This document shows positions 25,140-35,988 of a stretch of DNA of 64,000 bases, in pieces. Origin of the DNA: Amanita rubescens (Eukaryota; Basidiomycota; Agaricomycetes; Agaricales; Amanitaceae); NCBI GenBank assembly GCA_015039365.1, contig WION01000157.1, positions 1 through 64,000 of the forward strand, given 5' to 3'. The notes under the pieces were generated by a model. It saw only the letters and a program-made list of their open reading frames with translations, made no database searches and was not told where the DNA came from. The stretch's first letter is position 1. Each line of letters starts with the position of its first letter. The translations under genes were made by a program, and so were the position numbers.

Positions 25140-25459
25140 TGTAATGGGGCTACTATGTAGCTCTCGTACATATTCATCAAGACCTTCATCAAGATGGGAG
25201 ATCCCCTTGGGATCTCCGAATACAAGGATGGGAGTTATCCATTAACTCCCTTGTAGATAGATTTCCCCTATTCTCGTAGATAGTTATGTTATGGTACATA
25301 TATAGTAGGTTGTCACACTTTGTGACACATCATCTTACACCTTACTTTACCCCACTCGCGTACACCGCACGGTATCACATATACACGTTGATTCAGTGCA
25401 AGACGCAAGGGGTGATTAAGTTGGAACCTTATTAGGTTCCTTTCAGTAAGAACGTTACA
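25140..25459 (+). repeat. 3' LTR of element E
   Basis: 320 bp, TGTAATGGGG...AACGTTACA, with the purine tract GGGGGAGGA directly before it. The tract plus following 'TGT' also occurs at 25025-25035, hinting at a second, older LTR start. It carries four perfect hairpins (25197-25217, 25230-25250, 25311-25327, 25423-25440). No matching 5' LTR in the window. The right flank is a hAT transposase fragment. Confidence 0.7.
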
Positions 25460-25471
25460 CTCTACAAAACG

Positions 25472-25746
25472 TATAAATCACCCATCTACGTTTTTTATCT
25501 GCCTCCTGTGTTCAAAATTGAAAACCGAAAACATTATCAGGTCTTCCGGTGTGCGGCTAAGCAATGCACCACCAGGGATGGCCACGTAATCAAGAGGAAC
25601 ATGGGCACTGCTGATGCAACGTCCACGTCGAATTTGAAAGCACATGCGAACAAGTGTTTTGGAGAGGAGGTGGTCACGGCGGCTTTGGGGGTGAGAAACT
25701 TGAAGGTGGCCCGGGAACCTAATCACCGGGCCTACATGGCCATATC
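25472..25746 (+). pseudogene. N-terminal fragment of a hAT transposase (BED-type zinc finger)
   Basis: Open frame YVFYLPPVFKIENRKHYQVF, then RCAAKQCTTRDGHVIKRNM and DATSTSNLKAHANKCFGEE. The C...C...H...C layout with 'STSNL..H...C' is the BED finger that opens fungal hAT transposases and binds the element ends. It is bounded on the left by LTR E and on the right by the LTR of element A, so both retroelements inserted into or beside it. Catalytic domain absent. Confidence 0.65.
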
Positions 25747-25835
25747 TGTTATGATCACGTCAATCTCCACCTACAATGTGTCCACGCTAAGAGCGCTTGA
25801 CAAAGTAGACTAAGTCCAACAGACAAGTCAAACAA
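25747..25835 (-). repeat. distal part of element A's 3' LTR (split by the Plavaka element)
   Basis: TGTTATGATCACGTCAATCT... on the plus strand is the inverted end of the LTR seen complete at 27228-27745. It breaks off at 25835, where the Plavaka TIR begins, and resumes at 32944. The two parts add up to about 521 bp versus 518 bp for the solo copy. Confidence 0.9.
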
Positions 25836-27227
25836 CATCAGGAAAACGGTCGGGTTTGCTTTGGGTGCTTCAGCTTTGCAAGTAGAGCTTTCCTGGGCTT
25901 TAGCTTTGGGCCTGCTTGCTTTTCAAGCTTTAGCTTTGGGTCAGCTGGCTTTTTGAGCTGTAGAGTTTGGACAAGTTGCTTTGATTGCTTTATGACTCAG
26001 GCTTTCAAGTACTAGTGATGGAGATGAGAAACATAGTTATTTTAAAATACAGTCTCATGCGCATGGTAATCGATAAATTTATTTACATAAAAATCTTTAA
26101 AAGCTTCCAGCGCATTTGAATGATTAACCTCACGTGGAACAAATGATGATCCTGAAATACCAATAAGATGCGCACCACGGACAATAGAGTGGATTGGTAC
26201 AATCTTGAACTTGCGTTGGCCACCGCGGGCCAAGTCCCGCCGAACCTTCCACATTTGGGTGAATGGACATGGAGAGTTGCCAACTTTCTTGAAGGGGGTA
26301 ACAATTGCGCCTGGGTATTCGACTTTGTTGCAAGTGACTTTGAAGAACGCAACGACTTGGACGACATCCAGTCCACGAAATCCAGCTTCGTCCTCGTCAA
26401 CCTTGATAAAAACGCAGTCATATCGGCTTCCACCTCCACGCCACTTGTGAGTGGCTCGGATCCTTTCACGTAGCATCCCTCCAAGACCGGATCTGTCGCT
26501 GGGAGCATAGTAGGTGGCAATTGCAGATGGGTAAAGATAAATCCGATAGGCGTTAGCTGATGTTCCAGGTTGGTGCAGCGCCATGTATTCTGAGATGAGC
26601 GCCGGGAGAGAGGGGATCCGTAACCATTGAGTGAGCGCAGGAAGGAGACGTGGGATATGAGAGACTACAGTTACAAGTCAGATTACAAGTAATATGCTCT
26701 AAAAACTGAAGGAACGTACATGGTTTCCTTGCCAGTTTCACCTCTGCTTCAGCGTTCCTGTCATCGAGCTCCTCACCATCATTGTCGTTGTCAGCTGGAG
26801 GTGGTGGTACAGGGTCGATGTAATTTGCCCAAATCGACTCTCTAAGCATTCCGCGTGCCTTGAAGTCGACACTCGTAGCTTCCAGCTTGTCCAGGCGTGA
26901 GTTTGTACAAAGCATTTGAGAAAGCGCATTGAACTTGCTTGAACGGCGCCATGGTTTCCTCACGGCCCTGATATGCTTTGATTCCGTAATCGATGAGCAA
27001 AGACTGTTTGGCGCACCAAATTGACGGATCATGTCACTGTAGTGCGTTAATGAATGCTGACGTGGCAGGCTGAAATCATCTCGAATACCCTCTTCTACGA
27101 AAATCTCTCGATCCTCGTGGAATGCAGAAAGGTGCTCATCCAGTTTTTCGAGGTCATTGTCGTCAAGTACTGATTGCCGGACAAGGTAGCAAAACTCCAT
27201 GAAGGAGCTTATTGCCTGGACCATTTT

Positions 27228-27745
27228 TGTTACAAACACGGTACGGACTCCTACATTATGATTACATGACACGTCGGACATGCTTACTTTTTCGTATATG
27301 CCTACCCCTTCGTTGCATTCCCCATTATGTTCATCAAACGGACTACCTCGTTCCCTTATCGATCCCCATTCCGTTTACCCTATGCCCAATCCCTTGCTCA
27401 TACGCGTACCATCCCCTATGCCCCCTGTTTTACCTATACTTGCTATCGCCTTTGTTCTACTTACGATACGGCTGTGTTTCTGTACATGTATATAAACCCG
27501 ATGTACTGTAACGTCGAACCTTAAGTTCGACTTAACTGTCTTGTCAATATCACATCTCATCTCGCCTAAAGAATGTTGTTCCTACTCCGTTCATTATCGC
27601 TCTCAAGGATAAGACTCCTCATAGTCGTCTTATCACTTAGCTTATTCGTTCACCTATTGTTTGACTTGTCCGTTGGACTTAGTCTACTTTGTCAAGCGCT
27701 CGTAGCGTGGACACATTGTAGGTGGAGATTGACGTGATCATAACA
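27228..27745 (+). repeat. solo LTR (family A) with 5-bp target duplication
   Basis: TGTTACAAACACGG...GATCATAACA, 518 bp, flanked by ATTTT on both sides (27223-27227, 27746-27750). Same family as the LTR in which the host transposon is itself inserted. A solo LTR arises by recombination between the two LTRs of a full insertion. Confidence 0.95.
27488..27495 (+). promoter_or_regulatory. TATA box of the family-A LTR
   Basis: TATATAAA about 260 bp into the LTR, in the position expected for the U3 promoter; the same string is present in the other family-A copy (minus strand, near 33110). Confidence 0.5.
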
Positions 27746-29902
27746 ATTTTAGGCAGAACCCGTCCCAAAATTGTGGGTAAAATGACCTGGAATAATCGTT
27801 AGGGTTGAACGCAGATGTGAAAAGGGACACTAACCTTCATCAACGCTTTAGAGTCATCCCCCGTCCACTGTTTGTAACCGCGGCCCTCGGGAAAGCGGCG
27901 GAGCTTGGGAAATGGTGGCGCGCAGGCAATGCTGAAACAGAGAATTGTCACATGTTGACGCTATTGAGGAGTCTGTGCTTACCGCTTGTCTATATCGGCC
28001 AACTTTCGTTTCATGGCTCGCTTTTCTCCTGTATGTATCTGCTTGATATACTGTTCGATCCACGTTACGAGATGGTCCTTGAATGTTCCTTTGACCATTT
28101 GATGTAAGATATCGGGAGACAAAGTCTCGTGGATGTCACCTCGGGGGAAGTTGTACGTGAAAGGCTGTGAACAATACTCCTTAGCAATCATATCAATGAA
28201 TAAATGTACTTTAAAACTCACCATAACACCTGATACAATCCCATAATCATCCCAGAGTGTTTTGTCATCAAAGGCCTCCGTCGCCGTTTGTGTCCACTCG
28301 TGCGTACATTGGCCTCGAATACCATCTAAGTCATCTTTGTTTGCAGTACATTTAGGACACCATCCCTGCACAATGCAAGCGAGAAGAGCCTGCTCGGGAT
28401 AGTCAGTGATGTACGGGCCAAGCCCAAATATCGTCCGTCTATAATGCCCATCACCATAACGGATTATCTCCGGCTCGCTCATGCCAGAGCGAAGGCTCTC
28501 CAGTATGTGCGTTAGGGAACTATGAAACGCCTCTCGTCGAAATTTCTGGAATTCTACGCTATCATCGTGTTCCCTGTCCACTTTATCAAGTTGAGGTTTT
28601 GTCAAACGAAACAAATGCAAAAATGGAACATACTTTTGGGAATCGTGAGGAAAGCCAAAAGGGAAACACCGTTGATGTGCGCTCGGCGCACGTTGTTATG
28701 AATCAACCCATTAGAAATGTATAAGGGGTAATACTCGTTTTGCCCTGTAGCGACCGAAACAGTCGTCTTGTCGCTGCCCAAGATAATCGGGCAGAACGTA
28801 GCGCCATGGTTTTCGTCGTCTTTAGCTAGGATGTCCTGTTAATGCATTCAATATGACGAATTAAAATGATCAAGATCACTCACAGCCTGCTCCCAAGCCC
28901 ATTCGCCGGACATGAAGTCTTGATAGCGGCGGACATTCGTCTCGCTATCTCGTACTTCCTTTGGTGCGAAATCTATCTCCCCAACAAAATCCCGCCTCCC
29001 TAGCTGCATCTTGATGATTTCTAGTGGGTCGCGATACCAGACGTCATACGATTTGAGTTTCCAGGGCACGTCTGTTTCTCCTTCGTCCTCTTCCGTCTTG
29101 AAGGAAATCGTGAATGGGTTCCAGGGTATATTACCGAGTTTAGTTGCATCGATGGTGCTATACAAGTGCTGCGCATTCGCAAAAGGAGGATCTTCATTCG
29201 GAGCCAAAGTCCTCGCCCATATTTGCAGCAAATCATCTATCTGGTCTTCCGGCATTTGATTTCGTCTGAATAAAAGGTCCGCGAGCTGAAAGGACTCGCG
29301 CGAAGCATATGGTGCAAAGTTGGTCGGACTTTGGTCATTCCAAGGTGGCGGAGGCGTTCCCTCGGGTAGAAATTCGCCCGTAGAATTGCAAGGACGACCT
29401 AAGGGTGATAAGTGGTTGCTGAGGACAGTTTAATATTCGCGACTTACCATTAATATGCGGGTGAGTGACAACTTTCTCACCTGCTTTGCGTCGAGGAACG
29501 TTTTCATTATCTTGTTCGTCTTGTGTGTGTTCGTCATCAGGGATATCAAAAATCGGATCATTTAGCCCCTGGTTGAATAGGTCTTCATCATCAGTGTTGG
29601 ACGGAGGGTTCTCTTCATGAATATGACCATCGCGTGCGATGGGTGGTCCACGTTGCTGCTCGCGTGCAGAATGGGTCCTCAAGTGGTTTGATAAGCCAGA
29701 CCAGCTAGTAAAGTAGCGACTGCAATTTCGAACGCGACACGGAATGTTGCGAGGCCTGAACTTTGGCGGACGAGGCATGGAAGTTGAAACGATGAAGTCG
29801 AATTTCCTAATCGGTAAGTATGACATCTGCCCAATGTACGCGTCAAAAACCGCCAAGTCCCGTCACACCGTTACATTTCCCCAACGCTTTCGAACTTCCA
29901 TC

Positions 29903-32150
29903 ATGCCCCGCCAGTTTGTTTCCCTCACGTCACAGCACGTGTCAACGCGCGCTAGCAACAAAGATGCCCACCCTGGCCTTCCCGATATGCCTGCACCACG
30001 TCGAACACCTGCCGAAGTTGAGGAAGCTCACCAGGTAGCGACGGCTAAAGAAGCAGAAGCTGTCGAACGTCAAGAGAAAGCCCTCGACAGGCTAGCTGCT
30101 TTAGAAGACTGGCAACGCAACGAGGATCAAACGCTCGACAGAGAACACAAGAAGGACCTGGAGTTGTCTAGTAAGTAAAAGCAGTGGCTATATGCGCTAC
30201 AACCTCTTACCTCACATGAAGGGAGCGCTAGAACCGGTAACTCCAAGCACGTAAACGAAACGGCCCAGAAGCCTACTGGTATGTTGATTTCAGCGGCTAT
30301 ATGCTATTGATTGGGGGGGCTTACCGATGATACCAGATAAGGCGAAGACCAGTGCGTCCAAAAAGCGACCCCCCGGCATGCGATTTGAACCCACAGAGTT
30401 CACTGATACAGAGGAAGGGAATGGTGATGCTAGCCCGCCGCCAATGCCCCGTAGGTCCAGGCCGCGTGAACCTGTCAAGTACGTTTATAAAGGGCAATCG
30501 CCCGAGGAGTCTAGCGGTGAGTGACTGGCATACCTTTAATTGATGATTGATAACCCTTCCCATCAGAGGATGAATTCACGCCTGGCGCCAACAAGTCTGG
30601 CAAGGAGGACGATGAGGCCGAAGCCGAAGCCGAAGCCGAAGAAGGTGCTTCGAAGAAAGGATCCAAGAAGAAGGGCCGGAAAGACGTGGATGCCAGGAGG
30701 CAGACAGCAGCAGCATGCGGCACTCCCGCGGTCAACAAACGTAAGGCTGGTGAGATCAACGGAGCCAAAGATGCCCACAAGTACGTATTTGTCTATTTTT
30801 TTCTCACCTTATCTCTACTCACGATCAGCTGCAGCAAGTCAAAGCCCAAGAAGTCCAGGATCACCAAGGCAGAGTGGAACGCTGTGGTCACAAACAGGGG
30901 CAAGGCTGGGACCGCGGAAGAGATCGCTGAAGACAGTCCCATGTTCCAGTACAGCGGAGTGGTCCCAGACGGAGAGACAGATGCTGTGGAAGCAAAGGGA
31001 ATTCAAGCGGGTAAGAAGCGTGCAGGAAAAGCTTCGACGGGCGCATACGTTGAGTTTGGAATCATTAATCTGACGCTGAATTGACTTGATACTAGGCTAT
31101 GGTCAAAATTGAAGAAAAAACAGTTGAATCGAGCAAGAACGCAAAGAATGGCGCGAAGAAATGGAAGCTTAGCCATCTTCCTGACTCCCCTGAATCCGAA
31201 AATCCATATTCCAGTCGTGTTGTACCTCTTGCGCGCAAGAAAACCGGAACACTTGAACCCTGGGAAATGATAAGCGTGGATGATTTGCAGGTTATCATTG
31301 ACCAAGTCTACCCAGAGAAACAGTATAAAGTTGAGACGAATAATGTTTGGTTCGGACTGGTATGGTATTCCTATCTTTTATTTCAACCTTTGCTACTAAT
31401 ATACATCCTAGACAAAGATGCGCCTTGAAAGTTGGCGTAACGGATTTGCGGGTGCCGCTTTTAAAGCGATCGCAATCTCACCACCCAACAAGCGATTGCC
31501 ACTGAGATTGCAGCCCATCTCTGCTGCGTTCCAATCACCGTCACTACAGATATGACCTACTACACATATGCTTACCAATGGGGTAATTGGAGTGAAGACG
31601 ATTCGGAGCGAAAGGTACGTGTTTGAACTCGGGGGAACATCTCTGACATTTACGACGGCTCAGGGCTTTGGTCTTGGTTCACTGGTCCTCTCCACCTTTG
31701 CAAATGCCCATCTCGCCTACCTTGGAAACGACATTGACATCGTGAACGAGAAACCAATCGGCGCTCTCCTCTTGTCGATGCAAGCGGTATGATTCTGGTG
31801 ACTTTTTGGACAACACTCACTGTACACGTCAGGTTGGACGGGCTCTTGAATCCTGGAAGTCCGGCGTTCGGTCCGACCCAAAGGAACTTGACGAATTCTC
31901 AAAGGACAAGTACGGTGACAAATACGAACTCAGCGGAAAGGGTAAGGCCACGAAACGCATCCGCCGGGCCACATTATTCGTCAAGATGCTCCAGCAAATG
32001 AAGAATGAAGACTGGGAATATCTCATCAAGGAAGCACACGAGTGGATTGACAAGACGAGAGTCCGAGCCACGTCCACCGCTTCTGCCTCAACACTCGTCG
32101 AGGAAACCGTCTTCGAAGATGCCACAGAAGACTTCGTCATGGCCCTCTGA
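29903..32150 (+). CDS. Plavaka companion protein, function unknown
   Basis: Spliced gene starting at ATG 29903 (MPRQFVSLTSQHVSTRASNK), then DAHPGLPDMPAPRRTPAEVE and a coiled-coil-like stretch rich in Glu, Ala and Arg. Later exons are charged (acidic GKEDDEAEAEAEAEEGA, basic SKKGSKKKGRKD). The C-terminal folded part has LGSLVLSTFANAHLAYLGND, PIGALLLSMQAVGRALESW, FSKDKYGDKYELSGKGKATK and ends ...EDFVMAL. Similar mushroom proteins with the 'HPG.PDMPAPRR' opening are common and unassigned as far as I know. It lies fully within the transposon ends and diverges from the transposase, so it is cargo or a transposition cofactor. No stop or frameshift obvious; exon borders approximate. Confidence 0.65.
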
Positions 32151-32908
32151 ACTCGCTAGCATACGATTCCAACTTCATCTATGTGTTGAGAACTAACAAT
32201 GTCCGACAACTAATAGTTTACCCCGCAAACCCTCTCGTTTTCAAGTTTTTTCATGTCAGAATGTCTCTCGCACTCAAATGTATTTACGGCACTGCTCTCT
32301 TCTGGAAATGCTGACCATTCTATAGATCCATGTTGCATCAATCGCTTTCAAGTTTTCGTTGTCAAATTGCGCACTGCCACCATTCAAGATATCCTCGCTA
32401 TCGTTCGCTATTGTTCGCACTCGTTCACGCCCATCGCTACAAGCCTTCGCCTGTCAACATCACTTGCTGTCGTTCACTCTGATTCGCACCCATCACTATA
32501 TGTTTCTCGCCTGTCATTTCTCGTCATCGCAACTCGTCGGTCTTCATACCATTCATCACTATTATTCTCGCCTGTCGTTTCTCATCATCGCAACTCATCG
32601 CATTCACGTTTGCATTTCCTTATATACTATTATTGGTGATTCTTTGACGCACGTAATTATTGCTGTATTTGGATAGATAAAAATAGAAGATTTTTACGTG
32701 CAATGTGGGGGGACCTAAATGAACCCTAAGCTGCTTTCAAGCTTGCTTTCAAAGCTACCTGTTGGCTTTCAAAGCTACCTGCTGGCTTTCAAAGCTGAAT
32801 TTTAGCACTGAGAGCAAATGTTCCTTCCTTAAACAGGTGGAAACAGCTTTAGCAAAGCTCGGGTGCTTTTGTTGCTCTGAGAGCTCTGGTAGCTTTGCAA
32901 AGCTCTCA
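32151..32908. other. 3' region and subterminal repeats of the Plavaka element
   Basis: Holds an imperfect direct repeat around 32440-32610 (TCTCGCCTGTC...TCATCGCAACTC) and, from 32720 to 32908, repeated GCTTTCAAAGC-type motifs that mirror those at 25860-26010. These are probable transposase-binding sites. No gene. Confidence 0.5.
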
Positions 32909-32943
32909 AAGCACCCAAAGCAAACCCGACCGTTTTCCTGATG

Positions 32944-33377
32944 AATAGGTGAACGAATAAGCTAAGTAATAAGATGACTAGAAGAAGTCTTATACTTGAG
33001 AGCGATAATGAACGGAGTAGAAACGATGTTCTTTAGGCGAGATGAGATGTGATATTGACAAAGACAAACTAAGTCGAACTTAAGGTTCGACTTTACAGTA
33101 CATCGGTTTATATACATGTACAGGAGCACAGCCGTATCGTAAGTAGAGCAAAGGTGATAGCAAGTATAGGTAAAACAGGGAGCATAGGGGATGGTACGCG
33201 TATGAACAAGGGGTTGGGCATAGGGTAAACGGAATGGGGATTGATAAGGGAACGAGGTAGTCCATTTGATGAACATAATGGGGATGTGACGAAGGGGTAG
33301 GCATATACGAAAAAGTAAGCATGTCCGACGTGTCACAGTGTAATCATAATGTAGGAGTCCGTACCGTGTTTGTAACA
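32944..33377 (-). repeat. proximal part of element A's 3' LTR
   Basis: On the minus strand starts TGTTACAAACACGGTACGG at 33377, preceded by the purine tract AGAGGAGAGC (about 33381-33390). Truncated at 32944 by the Plavaka element and continued at 25747-25835. Contains TATATAAA and the hairpin GTCGAAC/GTTCGAC near 33074-33092. Confidence 0.9.
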
Positions 33378-33426
33378 CTAGCTCTCCTCTACGTTGTTGA
33401 CCGCAACAACAATATGCGGGTATCCT

Positions 33427-35148
33427 CTAAGTGTCGAGGTTGTGGCGGGCGTCTTCATCGTCATAAGGATGATAGCCAGCTGAGTTGTCGACGAAGACGG
33501 CGAAGTCATTCGTCTTGGTTCCATCCTCCTGCATTCCAGTCGGTGGGTGTGTCCGTGTACGTTTGGACGAGTTCTTCGTTGTTGGCCTCAAGCGAGTTGA
33601 GGAGTTTATGGAGAACCTTGAGGCGTCGGTTCTCTTCTTTGAGGAGCTTGATGATGCGCTCCTTGGATTCGTCGTCGGGACGAGGGACCGTTGGTGGTAG
33701 GGATGTGGTGGCGAAAAGCCAGACGTGGGACTGGTAGTGGAGGAAATCCGAGATTTCCTGGTGGATGCGGGCGAGGCGTTCTCGACCGTCGAAGGCGCCG
33801 ATGTTGAAGGCGGTTGGGGTTTGTTGGGTCTGTTCTGCGTTCCCTTCCATAATCGATAAAGGTTGTGCTGGGGAATGAGCGAGCGTCCGAGGTTCTTAAA
33901 TCTTTCAGCGGTCTGAGTGACGGGCGTGGAAGGTATAAGATTCTGATGGAGATCTAATTCCATCATGACGTGGGCAACTTCTTCATAGGCGTTGTGAGAG
34001 AGTTGCTGCAGTTTAGCTCCTTTGGTAAACAGATCTTCTGTCCATACGGTAGTCCGTCTAGAGGATTCGGCGATCTCCTTGATTCGATCTGCTAGATCTG
34101 CTAAGGCGATTGCTCCTATTTCAGTTCGGTTCGTAAGTTCCAAGATATGCTGTGCGTCTGGTGCGATCCTATGAGGGTCAGAGCTGTGATGGATGGCGAC
34201 GAGATCGTTAGGGTCGTCATTAAGGATGAATGGAGGGTGTATTTCATTCCTGACGTCTAAGATGGCTTGTTCGTAGAAGCGTTCTATGTCAGCGGTGAGG
34301 ATTTGGCGTAAGAGGTCGATTCCAAATTGGTGGATGGTGCATCCATGAGAGAGTTTGGTGTACCATTCCATGTGATCTAGGTTGGTCCAGATTTCTATAA
34401 GATCTGCGCAGTGATAGTTGTATCGTTCTCGAGCATTGACGATGATTGCCTTGGCGAGTCTTGCATCTGAAAGAATGCGCCAGAGTCTGGTAAGTTGTTC
34501 CAGTTCCTGAGAATTGATTGGCAGGCCGGAAAGTCTCTTAATATCGTCAATAGTCTTTCGCATGAGAGCTGAGCTGTTATAGTCTGCGAATGTCGTAAAG
34601 ATCGTCTGAGGTTCAGAGGGAGTGATGTCTGCCACGATTCGGCGACTGCTAAGGCTAGTTGGATCGTTATCATCGCCTCTGTCGCGAAGATTGCCAATTG
34701 GTTCTTTGTCGAATTCGGCAAAAGAGTCGGGGTTGTGATATATCTTTCGCATGTTATCAAGTATTTTCCTAGCTCTCCTTGTATCTTCATTATGTCCTCC
34801 ATTATCCTGATCTTCTGTGGTATCGTGAGGACTCGTAGCTCTGCTTGTTCTGGGTGAATCATCAGGTCGATTCTCTTTGTCAGAATCTGAAGCGCTGTGA
34901 TAAGGAATGAGGCGTGGCCTATTGGGTTCGGCGATCGTTGTCCTTCCGCTAGCATCCGGATTATTGGATGTATTGGGGGATTCGACGGTGGTGGTGGTGT
35001 TGTCGTCGTTGTCTGGGTAAAGACTGAGTATATCGGCGGTTCTGGTGATGGTGCTTTCGTTGTTGTTGGTGAGATCGTGGGTGAGGTTCTTGTTGATTCC
35101 ATGATTCATAGGTAGTTTCTGGGTGTTGTAGGTGTAATCTTTGCTCAT
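33427..35148 (-). CDS. extra ORF downstream of pol in element A (573 aa), function unknown
   Basis: Begins with ATG directly after the pol stop (TGA-ATG), in the same frame as pol, and ends about 40 bp before the polypurine tract and 3' LTR. The N-terminus is Asn/Thr/Asp-rich. The middle (RRIVADITPSEPQTIFTTFA, MRKTIDDIKRLSGLPI, IHQFGIDLLRQILTADIERF, ALADLADRIKEIAESS, EEVAHVMMELDLHQNLIP) looks helical; the C-terminus is Ser/Thr/Arg-rich and ends GYHPYDDEDARHNLDT. No signal peptide or membrane span, so not an ordinary env. The tail resembles that of the ORF at 62411-64000 in element B. It is uninterrupted over 573 codons although the pol upstream has decayed. Function unknown. Confidence 0.65.
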   Translation of the reverse strand: MSKDYTYNTQKLPMNHGINKNLTHDLTNNNESTITRTADILSLYPDNDDNTTTTVESPNTSNNPDASGRTTIAEPNRPRLIPYHSASDSDKENRPDDSPRTSRATSPHDTTEDQDNGGHNEDTRRARKILDNMRKIYHNPDSFAEFDKEPIGNLRDRGDDNDPTSLSSRRIVADITPSEPQTIFTTFADYNSSALMRKTIDDIKRLSGLPINSQELEQLTRLWRILSDARLAKAIIVNARERYNYHCADLIEIWTNLDHMEWYTKLSHGCTIHQFGIDLLRQILTADIERFYEQAILDVRNEIHPPFILNDDPNDLVAIHHSSDPHRIAPDAQHILELTNRTEIGAIALADLADRIKEIAESSRRTTVWTEDLFTKGAKLQQLSHNAYEEVAHVMMELDLHQNLIPSTPVTQTAERFKNLGRSLIPQHNLYRLWKGTQNRPNKPQPPSTSAPSTVENASPASTRKSRISSTTSPTSGFSPPHPYHQRSLVPTTNPRSASSSSSKKRTDASRFSINSSTRLRPTTKNSSKRTRTHPPTGMQEDGTKTNDFAVFVDNSAGYHPYDDEDARHNLDT

Positions 35149-35988
35149 TCAGAGTTTCCTACGTTTCTTATATTCGTCAAGGATATCCTCGGCGTTTGAC
35201 AAGTTCCTTTGGGGTTCCCAAGTGTTTTCGCTTGTATCATAGCCTTTCCATTTGACGAGAAACTGTAATTGACATCCGATCTTTCGGTGTGCGAGAATAG
35301 CTTCTATTTCGTATTCTTCTGATCCTTCTATCAGATCGGGTGGTGGACGTGTGTCGTTAGGTCCATGGAATTCTGTTTCTTTGAATGGTGATAGTAGACA
35401 TGCGTGGAATACGCTGTGTATCTTCCATTGTTTTGGTAAGTCTAATTGATAGGTGACAGGTCCTAAGACTTTCTTTATCTTGAAGGGTCCTTCCCGTTTA
35501 GGTGCGAGTTTACGTGATTGATAAGGAATGTGTAGGTTCTTTGAATCTAGCCAGACCTTTTCTCCTTCTTTGAACGGTTTAGAGTGTTTCATCGTTCATT
35601 GTGCCATTTTGAGGCGTGCAAGGTCGTGTGCTGCCAGAGCTTCTTCTCTTGCTTTGATCAGGAGTCTGATGCGTTCATCTGCTACAGGGGTAGCTGATTG
35701 TTCTGTAACCTGGGGTAGTGCCACAGGGTTAGATCCATACATGAGATAGAACAGTGATTGTTTCAGTTCTTCATGCGTTCTAGAATTATGAGCGAATTGC
35801 GTGATAGGAAGTATCTTGTTCCATTTGTCTGGTTCGTAAGTGCAGAATATGCGGAGGTATACTTCAAGTACGGCATTATAGCGTTCCGTTTGTCCATCTG
35901 TTTGAGGGTGAAAGGCGGTGCTCATTTTGTGTTTGATCTGAAGTGCGCTGGTTATCCCTTTGAAGACTTTTGCTGCGAACTGCGGTCT
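35149..35988 (-). pseudogene. element A pol, C-terminal half: integrase end and chromodomain
   Basis: Continues the integrase from 51558: PQFAAKVFKGITSALQIKHK, then STAFHPQTDGQTERYNAVLE with the catalytic Glu in QTERYN, then KPFKEGEKVWLDSKNLHIP. A classical chromodomain follows: EAILAHRKIGCQLQFLVKW, KGYDTSENTWEPQRNLSNAE. Chromodomains steer Ty3 integration toward marked chromatin. One in-frame TGA (35596-35598, between KMAQ and TMKHSKPF) interrupts it, probably from CGA. The pol stop TGA (35149-35151) is followed at once by the ATG of the next ORF. Confidence 0.85.

Larger units (their letters stand above)
26042..29778 (-). pseudogene. Plavaka-type transposase gene, disrupted by a solo LTR
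   Basis: Start ATG 29778: MPRPPKFRPRNIPCR, then a C2H2 finger CRVRNCSRYFTSWSGLSNHL-RTH. HPHINGK precedes an intron; then NAQHLYSTIDATKLGNIPW, WYRDPLEIIKMQLGRRDF, EWAWEQAVSDLDHF, WCPKCTANKDDLDG, DILHQMVKGTFKDHLVTWI, YKQWTGDDSKALMKV, MVQAISSFMEFCYLV, LPRQHSLTHYSDMIRQFGA, SSITESKHIRAVRKPWRRS and a C-terminal ATYYAPSDRSGLGGM part ending at 26042. This block order is the agaric Plavaka transposase. A 518-bp solo LTR (27228-27745) sits between the GDDSKALMK and MVQAISSF blocks and abolishes the protein; otherwise the exons look open. Confidence 0.8.
25836..32943. mobile_element. Plavaka-like DNA transposon, 7.1 kb, two divergent genes
   Basis: Perfect 35-bp inverted ends (25836-25870 and 32909-32943) beginning CATCAGGAAAACGGTCGGG, with subterminal clusters of AGCTTT/AAAGC motifs inside both. 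Inserted in an LTR; comparison with the intact LTR copy shows a 2-bp duplication AA (25834-25835, 32944-32945). It carries a transposase gene (minus) and a companion gene (plus) divergently transcribed from about 29.8-29.9 kb. Short duplication and transposase type agree with the Plavaka/CACTA-related group (established family); the exact subgroup is inference. Confidence 0.85.

Noticed and set aside
26042..29778. tnp2/CACTA transposase
   Set aside because: The C2H2 opening and GDDSKALMK / GAPNSLCSSITESKH blocks fit Plavaka better than tnp2.
33427..35148. Envelope gene of an infectious retrovirus-like element
   Set aside because: Env position, but no signal peptide, transmembrane anchor or furin-type site; composition is hydrophilic.
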